From the NCBI GenBank assembly GCA_026988135.1, contig JALSLT010000063.1, positions 1 to 12,914 of the forward strand: a stretch of DNA of 12,914 nucleotides, given 5' to 3'. The notes below the pieces were generated by a model, which was not told where the DNA came from, did no database searches, and saw only the letters and a program-made list of their open reading frames with translations. This document shows positions 1 to 6,447 of the stretch, piece by piece (within the stretch, counting starts at the first letter, position 1; every line of letters starts with the position of its first letter). The position numbers and the translations under genes are program-made. The DNA comes from Desulfurobacterium sp. GTDB lineage: Bacteria > Aquificota > Aquificia > Desulfurobacteriales > Desulfurobacteriaceae.

Positions 1-1438
1 AGAATACTATCGGATATCCTGACTCTTTTGCCCTATTAACGGCAAGTTTAACCCAATCACGGATTGCAATATCTTTTGTATGGCAGCTTCTGTAGATATC
101 TCCCGCTTCAACTTCATGCTCAAGGAAAACGTTTCCATCTTCATCAACAACCCTTATTACACCGTCAGCCGGCGGAAAGAAAGTTTTATCGTGAGAACCG
201 TACTCTTCAGCTTTCATAGCCATAAGACCAACGTTTTGAACAGTTCCCACTTTTGTAGGGTCAAACTGGCCGCGAACTTTTATATCTTCAACAATTTCAC
301 TGTACATTGTTGCGTAGGAGCGGTCCGGAACGGCTATAACACAATCATCTGTTTCACCTGATGGCCCCCATCCCTTAAGGCCGTTTTTAACAACAGCAGG
401 AATAGAAGCATCAACAATCACATCGTTTGGTCTGTGAAGGTTTGTGATGCCCTGGTCTGAATCAACCATATAGAGTCTTGGCTGTTTTTTATAAATCTCT
501 TCTATCGTCTTCTTTATCTCTTCCTGCTTTTCCAACGGAAGTTTCGAAAGTCTTTCTTCAAGGTCAGAAAGTCCTCTATTTGGGTCAAATCCAATATCTT
601 CAAGCTCTTTCCCAAAGTTTTCAAAAAGCTCCTTGTAGAAAACCCTTATCGCATCACCAAAAATAACAGGATCGGAAACCCTCATCATCGTTGCTTTTAC
701 GTGAAGCGAGAAGAGAATATTTTTTTCTTTCACGTCATCTATAACTTCGTCAAGAAACTCTTTGAGTTCTCTCCTGCTAAGATAGGTTGCATCAATAACA
801 TCAGCCTTTTCGACATCCATTTCCTTAAGAACAGTAACATTCCCATTTTTATCAACAAATTCGTATCTTAATTTTGTATCTTTATCAAGCGTAACAGACT
901 TCTCATGCTCATAAAAATCTCCACTTTTCATATGAGCAACATAACTTTCAGATTTAGGAGAAACTTCACTCATTCTGTGAGGATGTTTTTTAGCATACTC
1001 CTTAACAGGCGGAGCAATACGTCTATCTGAGTTACCCTGTCTTAATACAGGATTAACAACACTACCTATACATTTATCATATTTTGCCTTTATCTCTTTT
1101 TCCTCTCCTGTTTGAGGATTTTCAGGATAATCCGGAATCTCGTAGCCCTGAGACTGGAGTTCCTTTATAGTATCAATAAGCTGAGGGAGAGAAGCTGAAA
1201 TGTTCGGAAGTTTAACTATGTTTGCTTCCGCTTTCCATACAAGATCTCCAAGGAAAGCAAGGTCATCCGAAATAATTCCAAACTGCGCAAGCACTCTACC
1301 GGCAAGGGAGATATCCCTTATCTCAACTTCCACACCTGCAGGTTTTGTGAAAGCTTTAATGATTGGCAACAAAGAATATGTTGCCAGCGCCGGAGCCTCA
1401 TCAACTTTTGTCCAAGCGATGGTTGGTTTTTCTGTCAT
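1..1438 (-). CDS. icd: Monomeric NADP-dependent isocitrate dehydrogenase (partial, C-terminus off left edge)
   Basis: Interconverts isocitrate and 2-oxoglutarate plus CO2 with NADP(H) in the cytoplasm, in the oxidative or reductive TCA cycle. The frame is open for 479 codons from an ATG at 1438 to the window edge; the family is about 740 residues, so roughly a third is missing. It is the monomeric type, not the common dimeric one. Visible family motifs are PNISAS (78-83), VLRQGNSDRR (131-140), KATMMRVSDP (248-257) and EEYGSHDKTF (411-420). Aligned from memory to the Azotobacter vinelandii enzyme, the isocitrate/metal residues N79, S81, S126, N129, R133, R139, K248, D343 and Y413 are all present; the later NADP-binding residues lie outside the window. 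The start is firm: AAGGAGG at 1451-1445 sits just upstream. The gene is divergent from the MTH1187-family gene and has its own promoter at 1532-1560. In an autotroph it could work reductively, but the sequence does not show direction. Confidence 0.96.
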   Translation of the reverse strand, partial: MTEKPTIAWTKVDEAPALATYSLLPIIKAFTKPAGVEVEIRDISLAGRVLAQFGIISDDLAFLGDLVWKAEANIVKLPNISASLPQLIDTIKELQSQGYEIPDYPENPQTGEEKEIKAKYDKCIGSVVNPVLRQGNSDRRIAPPVKEYAKKHPHRMSEVSPKSESYVAHMKSGDFYEHEKSVTLDKDTKLRYEFVDKNGNVTVLKEMDVEKADVIDATYLSRRELKEFLDEVIDDVKEKNILFSLHVKATMMRVSDPVIFGDAIRVFYKELFENFGKELEDIGFDPNRGLSDLEERLSKLPLEKQEEIKKTIEEIYKKQPRLYMVDSDQGITNLHRPNDVIVDASIPAVVKNGLKGWGPSGETDDCVIAVPDRSYATMYSEIVEDIKVRGQFDPTKVGTVQNVGLMAMKAEEYGSHDKTFFPPADGVIRVVDEDGNVFLEHEVEAGDIYRSCHTKDIAIRDWVKLAVNRAKESGYPIVF

Positions 1439-1486
1439 CTTCTTCCTCCTTAAATTTTGTTTTCTGCCTATTTCAAACTTTCTTTA

Positions 1487-1515
1487 TTTACACTAAAATT
1501 ATTAGTGAGTAGTAT
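1487..1515 (+). promoter_or_regulatory. Candidate promoter of the MTH1187-family gene
   Basis: TTTACA (1487-1492), 17 bases, then TAGTAT (1510-1515). The spacing is ideal but the -10 is only moderate. It would start near 1522 and give a leader of about 94 nt. It lies face to face with the icd promoter, with predicted starts only a few bases apart. A weaker start further downstream cannot be excluded. Confidence 0.4.
1491..1507. promoter_or_regulatory. 17-bp palindrome, candidate operator
   Basis: CACTAA and TTAGTG are perfect inverted 6-base arms around a 5-base centre (AATTA). The site lies in the spacer of the candidate plus-strand promoter and in the predicted 5' leader of icd, so a dimeric repressor bound here could affect both. 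No regulator gene is in the window. Confidence 0.35.
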
Positions 1516-1531
1516 CATCTTCCCAGAATGG

Positions 1532-1560
1532 ATTATATATTTTTTACAAAATTTTTACAA
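1532..1560 (-). promoter_or_regulatory. Sigma70-type promoter of icd
   Basis: On the minus strand TTGTAA (1560-1555), a 17-base spacer and a perfect TATAAT (1537-1532) form a good housekeeping promoter. It points at icd and predicts a start near 1525 and a leader of about 87 nt. The -35 and spacer lie within a TGTAAAA direct repeat with an 11-bp period, described separately. Confidence 0.7.
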
Positions 1561-1595
1561 GACAAAACAACTATTTTTTTACAAAATTTTTACAA
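1540..1595. repeat. Two identical 21-bp T/A repeats, each holding an 11-bp-period direct repeat
   Basis: The same 21 bases occur at 1540-1560 and 1575-1595, offset by 35 bp. Within each copy TTTTTACAAAA is followed by TTTTTACAA, a period of 11 bp. On the icd sense strand the core reads TGTAAAAATTTTGTAAAA. The copy nearer icd covers the -35 and spacer of its promoter; the other lies about 35 bp further upstream. An 18-base match recurs before nfnA at 4238-4255. In the plus direction the copies fall in the leader of the MTH1187-family gene, and the right copy ends just before its Shine-Dalgarno. Simple A/T composition is an alternative explanation. Confidence 0.7.
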
Positions 1596-1615
1596 AATTT
1601 CAGGAGGAGAAAACC

Positions 1616-1930
1616 ATGTCTATACTTGTAGAATTCGCTATGTTCCCAACAGACAAAGGGGAAAGTGTAAGTAAATATGTTAGTAGAATTATTAAAATGA
1701 TAGACGAGTCAGGAATAACATACAAACTAACCCCTATGGGAACTGTATTTGAAACAGAAACCATGGATGAAGCTATTGAGATTTTAAAAAAAGCATACGA
1801 GCAACTTGAGCATGATTGTAGCAGGATTTACTCCACAGTAAAATTTGACATCAGAAAAAACAGAAGTAAACGCCTAACACAGAAAATCAAATCTATAGAA
1901 GAGAAAATAGGTAAAGAGGTGAAAAAATAG
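1616..1930 (+). CDS. MTH1187/UPF0045-family (YkoF-like thiamine-binding) protein
   Basis: A small cytoplasmic protein of 104 residues, the normal length for this family. Recognisable family signatures are the N-terminal strand ILVEFAMFP, GESVSKYVSRI (14-24), YKLTPMGTVFE (36-46), the helix MDEAIEILKKAYEQL, YSTVKFDIR (70-78) and a charged C-terminal helix. Related structures are ferredoxin-like folds, and members are annotated as thiamine- or pyrimidine-binding; the ligand here is an inference. The frame is open 53 codons further upstream, but ATG 1616 is the start because AGGAGGAG lies 5-12 bases before it, and the upstream part is low-complexity A/T translation that the family lacks. The gene is alone, divergent from icd and convergent with nfnB. 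No thiamine genes are nearby. Confidence 0.88.
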   Translation: MSILVEFAMFPTDKGESVSKYVSRIIKMIDESGITYKLTPMGTVFETETMDEAIEILKKAYEQLEHDCSRIYSTVKFDIRKNRSKRLTQKIKSIEEKIGKEVKK

Positions 1931-1931
1931 A

Positions 1932-1960
1932 GGGGAAGAAGTACTTCCTCCCCGGTTTTT
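1932..1960. terminator. Bidirectional rho-independent terminator
   Basis: GGGGAAGAA and TTCCTCCCC pair around a GTAC loop with one A/C mismatch, starting one base after the TAG of the MTH1187-family gene. On the plus strand a GG and TTTTT follow. On the minus strand the same hairpin is followed by TCTATTTTTT, so it can also end the nfnB transcript. The nfnB stop codon (1961-1959) overlaps the plus-strand T-run. Confidence 0.8.
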
Positions 1961-3353
1961 AGTTTTCAAATAGATATTCATGAATTGCCGCTGCTGCTTT
2001 CCTTGCATCACCCATAGCCTGAATTACCGTTGAACCACCATGAATAACATCACCGCCGGCAAATACACCCTCGAGGCTCGTCTTGCATGTTTCGGAATCA
2101 ACAACAATCTGACCCCATTTACCTATATCAAGCCCATCAACACCTTCCATCACAATAGGATTTGGGCCCTGACCGATAGCAAGAACAGCTGCATCAATAT
2201 CTATAACGAAATTGGAACCTTCAATCGGAATAGGTCTCCTTCTTCCCGATTCATCAGGTTCCGAAAGCTCCATCCTGACACACTCTATACCCTTAAGCCA
2301 TCCATTCTCTCCAAGAAATTTAACAGGATTTGTAAGTGTCTGGAATACAACTCCCTCCTCTTGTGCATGATGAATCTCTTCGACTCTCGCAGGCATTTCC
2401 TTTTCAGAACGTCTATAGATTATGTAAACCTCTTCAACCCCATTTAATCTTTTGGCAGTCCTGGCAACATCCATCGCAGTATTACCACCACCTATAACGG
2501 CAACTCTCTTTCCGGTAAACACAGGAGTATCATAATCGGGAAATCTGTAAGCTCCCATAAGGTTAACCCTTGTTAGAAATTCATTAGCAGCATATACACC
2601 GTTTAAATTAAGTCCTTCAATATTAAGCATATATGGGAGACCGGCTCCGGAAGCGATAAATACCGCATCAAACTCATTTCTTAATTCTTCAAGAACCTTT
2701 GTTTTTCCTATAACATAATTGAGTTTGACTTCCACACCAAGCTCTTTAAGTACATCAAGCTCTCCATAAACAATCTCGTTAGGAAGTCTAAATTCGGGAA
2801 TTCCGTATATAAGAACCCCTCCCGGCTCATGTAAAGCCTCAAATATAGTAACGGAATGCCCCAGTTTCGCAAGATCCGCAGCACAAGTTATACCTCCCGG
2901 ACCGGAACCGATAACAGCTACTTTCTTACCTGTTGACTCTGCCTTTTTAGGTTTTTCTACACCGACTTTAGCTTCATAGTCTCCGGCAAACGCTTCCAAA
3001 GCACCAATATTAACCGGCTGACCTAATTTGCCGACAACACAAACCTTCTCACATTGGTCTTCTTGAGGACACACCCTCCCACAAATAGAAGGAAGAACAT
3101 TTTCCTCTTTTATTTTTCTCGCAGCATCTACAAACTTACCTTCTGCTATAAGCTCTATAAACTGAGGAATAGGAACTCTAACGGGACATCCTTCAACGCA
3201 AGGAGCTGTCGGACATTGAATACATCTTTTAGCTTCTTCAATAGCTAATTCGGGAGTATAACCCAATTTGACTTCTTTAAAATCTTTTATTCTTTCCCGG
3301 GCAGACCTTTCAGGAACAGGAATTTTCTCTTTTCTTATCTCCTTTTTACCCAT
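1959..3353 (-). CDS. nfnB: NfnB / SudA-type FAD-NADPH iron-sulfur oxidoreductase (GltA-like)
   Basis: Large subunit of an NfnAB or sulfide-dehydrogenase-type complex. In characterised NfnAB it binds NADPH and bifurcates electrons between ferredoxin and, through NfnA, NAD+. The 464 residues match the family. Domains in order: an N-terminal iron-sulfur domain with C44, C47, C52, C56 and C91, C95, C101, C105, enough for two [4Fe-4S] clusters; the FAD dinucleotide fold GSGPGG (149-154); an inserted NADPH fold GGGNTAMD (288-295) with YRRS (313-316), likely contacting the 2'-phosphate; and the closing FAD motif FAGGDV (431-436). Stand-alone homologues are annotated as NADPH-dependent glutamate synthase small chain (gltA). 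The partner gene directly upstream, ending 3 nt before this ATG, argues for NfnAB/SudAB instead. AGGAG overlapping the nfnA stop codon suggests translational coupling. Bifurcation as opposed to sulfide or polysulfide turnover cannot be told from sequence. Confidence 0.92.
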   Translation of the reverse strand: MGKKEIRKEKIPVPERSARERIKDFKEVKLGYTPELAIEEAKRCIQCPTAPCVEGCPVRVPIPQFIELIAEGKFVDAARKIKEENVLPSICGRVCPQEDQCEKVCVVGKLGQPVNIGALEAFAGDYEAKVGVEKPKKAESTGKKVAVIGSGPGGITCAADLAKLGHSVTIFEALHEPGGVLIYGIPEFRLPNEIVYGELDVLKELGVEVKLNYVIGKTKVLEELRNEFDAVFIASGAGLPYMLNIEGLNLNGVYAANEFLTRVNLMGAYRFPDYDTPVFTGKRVAVIGGGNTAMDVARTAKRLNGVEEVYIIYRRSEKEMPARVEEIHHAQEEGVVFQTLTNPVKFLGENGWLKGIECVRMELSEPDESGRRRPIPIEGSNFVIDIDAAVLAIGQGPNPIVMEGVDGLDIGKWGQIVVDSETCKTSLEGVFAGGDVIHGGSTVIQAMGDARKAAAAIHEYLFEN

Positions 3354-3356
3354 AAC

Positions 3357-4202
3357 TTACTCCTTTCCACAACCGCAATGTTTTTTCTGAAATTCCTTTA
3401 AAGCTTCACCTTCAAGTGTTTTAAACATGTTCAATCTATTGATAAGCTCATCGAACTCAACTTTATGGGCATCAAATTCAGGTCCATCAACACAAGCGAA
3501 CTTTACCTCTCCGTTTACAGTAACCCTACACGCACCGCACATACCGGTACCATCGACCATTACTGGATTAAGAGAAGCTACCGTAGGTATGCGATATTTC
3601 TTTGTCAACTCTGCTACTGCCTTCATCATAGGAACAGGGCCGGCAGTTATAACCATATTTATCTCTTCCCCGCTATCTATAAGCTCTTGAAGAGCATCAG
3701 TTACAAGCCCCTTCATGCCATAAGAACCATCATTTGTCGTAACAATAAGTCTGTCCGAAATCAATTTCATTTTCTCTTCCCAGAAAACCAAATCTTCCCT
3801 TCTGAATCCCATAATCGTAGTTATTCTATTTTCCGCATCTTTAACACCTTGAGCTATATGATGGACAGGAGCAAGTCCGAGACCTCCACCTATACATACC
3901 ACATGCCCCCATTTCTCTAAGTGAGTAGGCTTTCCCAGGGGACCTACAACATCGGTAATAACATGTCCCTCTTCGAGACAAGAAAGATGGAAAGTCGTTT
4001 TTCCAACCCTTTGAACCATCAAAGTTATAGTCCCGGCATCACAATCTTTCTCAGCAATAGTCAAAGGAATCCTTTCACCTTTCTTTGATATTCTGACAAT
4101 CACAAACTGTCCCGGTTCAGCTTTCTTCGCAATCTCCGAAGCTTCGACAACAAACTCATCAACATTTTCGGCAAGCTCCCGTTTCTTCAGTATCCTATAC
4201 AT
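3357..4202 (-). CDS. nfnA: NfnA / SudB-type FAD and [2Fe-2S] subunit
   Basis: Small subunit partnering NfnB, of the ferredoxin-NADP reductase/dihydroorotate dehydrogenase electron-transfer type; in NfnAB it carries the NAD(H) site. It has 281 residues, normal for the family. Order: an FAD-binding barrel with RIPLTI (44-49), a pyridine-nucleotide fold GGGLGLAP (105-112), and a C-terminal [2Fe-2S] site with C222, C225 and C237. D217 in VDGTGMC is a candidate fourth ligand: known family members use an unusual Asp plus three Cys. The chain ends in HCGCGKE, adding C276 and C278 outside the cluster motif. The ATG at 4202 is preceded by GGGGTGAAGGT. It lies 48 bp after aroC on the same strand, with promoter-like sequence at 4226-4256, so it may be read from both its own promoter and the aroC transcript. 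Confidence 0.92.
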   Translation of the reverse strand: MYRILKKRELAENVDEFVVEASEIAKKAEPGQFVIVRISKKGERIPLTIAEKDCDAGTITLMVQRVGKTTFHLSCLEEGHVITDVVGPLGKPTHLEKWGHVVCIGGGLGLAPVHHIAQGVKDAENRITTIMGFRREDLVFWEEKMKLISDRLIVTTNDGSYGMKGLVTDALQELIDSGEEINMVITAGPVPMMKAVAELTKKYRIPTVASLNPVMVDGTGMCGACRVTVNGEVKFACVDGPEFDAHKVEFDELINRLNMFKTLEGEALKEFQKKHCGCGKE

Positions 4203-4225
4203 ACCTTCACCCCGTGTTCAGAAGA

Positions 4226-4256
4226 TTTATAAGAGAATTTTACAAAATTTTTACAT
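4226..4256 (-). promoter_or_regulatory. Candidate nfnAB promoter sharing the icd motif
   Basis: On the minus strand ATGTAA (4256-4251) and TATAAA (4231-4226) are separated by 19 bases. Between them lies the same TGTAAAAATTTTGTAAAA (4255-4238) that forms the -35 and spacer of the icd promoter. The 5' part overlaps the aroC stop codon. The predicted leader to the nfnA ATG is short, about 17 nt. The 19-bp spacing is suboptimal for an unaided sigma70 promoter, which would fit activator dependence. Confidence 0.45.
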
Positions 4257-5429
4257 TCGTTCAAACTTTTTTCTATACAGTTCAAGAAACTCTTTCAGAA
4301 ATCCAAAATCGTCGGAATGGAACATATCTGTTATCTCTCCAAGAATAGTTATGGCAAGCATCGACTCAGCAACAACACTTGCTGCCGGTACTGCGCAAAT
4401 ATCGGAACGTTCAATCGATGCCTCATAAGGTTCTTTCGTTTTCAAATCAACACTTCTCAACGGCTTGTAAAGAGTAGGTATAGGCTTCATAGCACATTTA
4501 ACGCAGATTGGCTCACCGTTTGTCATGCCACCTTCAAGTCCACCGGCCCGGTTAGTCTGTCTGTAAAACCCTTTCTCATCATCATAAAAAATTTCATCAT
4601 GAACTTTCGAACCGGGAATTAGGGCAGCTCCAAACCCCATACCTATTTCAACACCTTTAATCGCTTGAATACTCATCATGGCCTTAGCTATTTTGCCATC
4701 CAATCTTCTATCCCACTGAACATGAGAGCCAAGACCTACCGGAATATTAAGGGCAAAAATCTCAAAAATACCACCGAGACTCTCTCCTTTCTCCTTCATA
4801 GCTTCTATATAAGATTTAATTTCCCTATCCAATTTTTCATCTTTAACAGGAAGTCTCAACTCCGAAGATTCCGCATTTTCAAATCTATTTAAAAAATCCA
4901 TACTACAATACATATCTTCGGAAACTGAAATCTCCCCAATTCCTATAACATAGCTTCCTATCATAATACCGAGATGCCTTAAAATATCTTTACACAAAGC
5001 ACCGGCAGCCACTCTACCGGCAGTCTCTCTCGCAGACGAACGTTCAAGCACATTTCTCACATCATCGAAACGATACTTCAAACAACCTGTCAAATCAGCA
5101 TGTCCCGGCCTTGGTTTTAAAACTTTTTTATCTTCCAAAATAGAACCTTTCTCAGGCTTCATAACATCTTTCCAGTTCTCATAATCCCTATTCCAAACAG
5201 CCATAAGAATCGGAGAACCGATAGTTTTCCCAAGTCTAACTCCGGATAAAAATTCAACCTTATCTTTTTCTATTTTCATTCTTCCGCCCCGTCCGTATCC
5301 CCCCTGTCGTCTTTTCAATTCATTGTTAATAAAATTGAAATCGATTTCAAAATTAGCAGGAACACCTTCGAGAAATGCAAAAATACCTTTTCCGTGAGAT
5401 TCCCCAGCAGTAAAAAATTTTAAACTCAC
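4251..5429 (-). CDS. aroC: Chorismate synthase
   Basis: Converts 5-enolpyruvylshikimate-3-phosphate to chorismate, the last step of the shikimate pathway, using reduced FMN in the cytoplasm. The 392 residues fit the longer bacterial form. Signatures: GESHG (9-13) with the active-site His12, RRQGGYGRGGRMKIE (40-54), RPGHADLTG (107-115), YRFDDVRN (119-126), RSSARETAGRVAAG (130-143) and the C-terminal AVPAASVVAESMLAI. It starts at GTG 5429; GGAGGAG lies immediately upstream with a short gap and no ATG alternative fits. It is first in the aroC-nfnA-nfnB run and divergent from the tRNA gene. No other shikimate gene is nearby, so its link with nfnAB looks positional. Confidence 0.96.
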   Translation of the reverse strand: MSLKFFTAGESHGKGIFAFLEGVPANFEIDFNFINNELKRRQGGYGRGGRMKIEKDKVEFLSGVRLGKTIGSPILMAVWNRDYENWKDVMKPEKGSILEDKKVLKPRPGHADLTGCLKYRFDDVRNVLERSSARETAGRVAAGALCKDILRHLGIMIGSYVIGIGEISVSEDMYCSMDFLNRFENAESSELRLPVKDEKLDREIKSYIEAMKEKGESLGGIFEIFALNIPVGLGSHVQWDRRLDGKIAKAMMSIQAIKGVEIGMGFGAALIPGSKVHDEIFYDDEKGFYRQTNRAGGLEGGMTNGEPICVKCAMKPIPTLYKPLRSVDLKTKEPYEASIERSDICAVPAASVVAESMLAITILGEITDMFHSDDFGFLKEFLELYRKKFERM

Positions 5430-5462
5430 AACTCCTCCAAATTTTTTGGTTTCAAACAGAAA

Positions 5463-5493
5463 AATATAGCAGAAAAACTTGAATTCTAATCAA
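5463..5493 (-). promoter_or_regulatory. Candidate aroC promoter
   Basis: On the minus strand TTGATT (5493-5488), 19 bases, then TATATT (5468-5463). The elements are reasonable but the spacing is long. The predicted leader is about 25-30 nt. It overlaps the palindrome at 5477-5495 and faces away from the tRNA promoter. Confidence 0.3.
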
Positions 5494-5495
5494 GT
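5477..5495. promoter_or_regulatory. 19-bp inverted repeat in the aroC/tRNA divergent region
   Basis: ACTTGA and TCAAGT are perfect 6-base arms around TTAGAAT on the minus strand. Each arm contains or touches a -35-like hexamer: TTGAAT for the tRNA on the plus strand and TTGATT for aroC on the minus strand. The symmetry may therefore simply reflect two back-to-back -35 elements, or it may be an operator. Confidence 0.35.
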
Positions 5496-5507
5496 ATATC
5501 CTATCAT
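5479..5507 (+). promoter_or_regulatory. Candidate promoter of the tRNA-Gly transcript
   Basis: TTGAAT (5479-5484), exactly 17 bases, then TATCAT (5502-5507). A start near 5514 would leave about 13 nt of leader before the tRNA. No promoter-sized gap exists between the tRNA and the next gene, so this may also serve the downstream protein genes. Confidence 0.5.
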
Positions 5508-5526
5508 TTTTTACTGAAACAATAGA

Positions 5527-5602
5527 GCGGGCGTAGCTCAGTTGGCAGAGCATCAGCTTCCCAAGCTGAGGGTCGCGGGTTCAAACCTCGTCGCCCGCTC
5601 CA
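5527..5602 (+). tRNA. glyT: tRNA-Gly (anticodon CCC)
   Basis: A complete 76-nt cloverleaf. The acceptor stem GCGGGCG pairs with CGCCCGC, with discriminator T and an encoded CCA. The D arm is GCTC...GAGC. The anticodon stem TCAGC/GCTGA holds the loop TTCCCAA, giving anticodon CCC at 5560-5562. The T arm GCGGG/CTCGT, with two G-U pairs, holds TTCAAAC. Overall it resembles E. coli tRNA-Gly(CCC), which reads GGG. It lies 25 nt before the TonB-like gene in the same direction. Confidence 0.95.
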
Positions 5603-5627
5603 AATCCACATTATCTCGGGAAAAATA

Positions 5628-6410
5628 TTGAATAAAGAGAGTTTTGAGAAAGACTATAGAAAGTTAGACATTTTCGCTTTTTCGGTGTCACTATCTATTC
5701 ATATTTTGTTTCTCGCAATTATTCATTTCAAAGGCACCGTATTCAAAACATCCGAATTCGAAGTTATAAATTTCAACGCTTTTAGCCTTGATACAGAAAT
5801 CGACTCCAACCTAATATCACTTAAAAGCAACCAGGGAAAATCCACAACCGTATCGGGCGGGAACTATAAGGTCGAAATACCTCGGGGAATGAAAATCAAA
5901 AAAAATTCAAAGGGAGAGACAAAAAACACAATAATCCCAAATAGAAGTACTAAAAAAGGAACGACAAAAATATCACCGATAGTAAAGACAGGAAGAAGAA
6001 ACTCTGCAGGATCCCAGAGAATAAACAACCCTGCAATGGGAAACATCAAATACTCCCTTTCTATTAGTGATAGTGTCGGCAAAGATGGAAAAAGCAATTT
6101 TTCCGATCTGAAGGTCAAAGGTTCTCCGGTAGCAAAATATGCACTAAAAGTAAAAGAAAAAATAATGGCAAACTGGAAAAATCCATATACCGGCTCTAAA
6201 AAATCCGAAAAACTAAAAATTGAACTTTCGTTTACCCTCAATAAAAAAGGCAAAATGACCTCATTCAACATAGAAAAACTTTCAAAAGATAGCCTATTTA
6301 ACGATTCTGCAATCAATGCGATTTACAGTTCATCGCCTTTTCCGCCATTCCCAAATGAAATTAAAAAATTAAACGACCTAACTTTAAAAGTAAAATTTGA
6401 AGTCAAATAG
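5628..6410 (+). CDS. TonB/TolA-like energy-transducer protein
   Basis: Probably a cytoplasmic-membrane-anchored periplasmic protein that passes proton-motive energy to outer-membrane receptors. Of 260 residues, 14-34 form one hydrophobic segment with S21-x3-H25, matching the Ser16/His20 pair of E. coli TonB that contacts ExbB/ExbD. Residues 168-260 look like a TonB C-terminal domain: amphipathic helix with MANWKNP, then IELSFTLNKKGKM, SAINAI and PFPPFP (237-242). The middle (about 65-165) is rich in Lys, Ser, Thr, Asn and Gly, not the usual Pro-rich spacer. The start is TTG at 5628 with a poor Shine-Dalgarno (CGGG about 8 bases before it). No in-frame ATG occurs until after the membrane segment, at residue 88, so an upstream non-ATG start is required. 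No exbB/exbD is in the window. TolA is the alternative. Confidence 0.72.
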   Translation: MNKESFEKDYRKLDIFAFSVSLSIHILFLAIIHFKGTVFKTSEFEVINFNAFSLDTEIDSNLISLKSNQGKSTTVSGGNYKVEIPRGMKIKKNSKGETKNTIIPNRSTKKGTTKISPIVKTGRRNSAGSQRINNPAMGNIKYSLSISDSVGKDGKSNFSDLKVKGSPVAKYALKVKEKIMANWKNPYTGSKKSEKLKIELSFTLNKKGKMTSFNIEKLSKDSLFNDSAINAIYSSSPFPPFPNEIKKLNDLTLKVKFEVK

Positions 6411-6447
6411 TTTAGAATTATAGTAAACAAAATGCACGGAGAAAAAG

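Noticed and set aside
80..1496. Plus-strand open frames opposite icd (80-361, 478-666, 1200-1496)
   Set aside because: They lie antisense to a well-conserved isocitrate dehydrogenase, show no family motifs and have no ribosome-binding sites.
1540..1595. CRISPR-like array from the repeated 21-mers
   Set aside because: There are only two copies 35 bp apart with a 14-bp gap, both made of simple A/T sequence, and no cas genes. A promoter-associated repeat fits better.
1457..1615. 53-codon upstream extension of the MTH1187-family reading frame
   Set aside because: It is low-complexity A/T-rich sequence covering promoter elements. The strong Shine-Dalgarno and family length both point to ATG 1616.
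2040..4892. Plus-strand open frames opposite nfnB, nfnA and aroC
   Set aside because: All are mirror frames of strongly conserved enzymes, with no recognisable protein features.
5864..6316. 150-codon minus-strand frame opposite the TonB-like gene
   Set aside because: Its Phe/Leu-rich composition results from reading Lys/Glu codons backwards. The plus-strand frame has a membrane anchor and a TonB-like domain.
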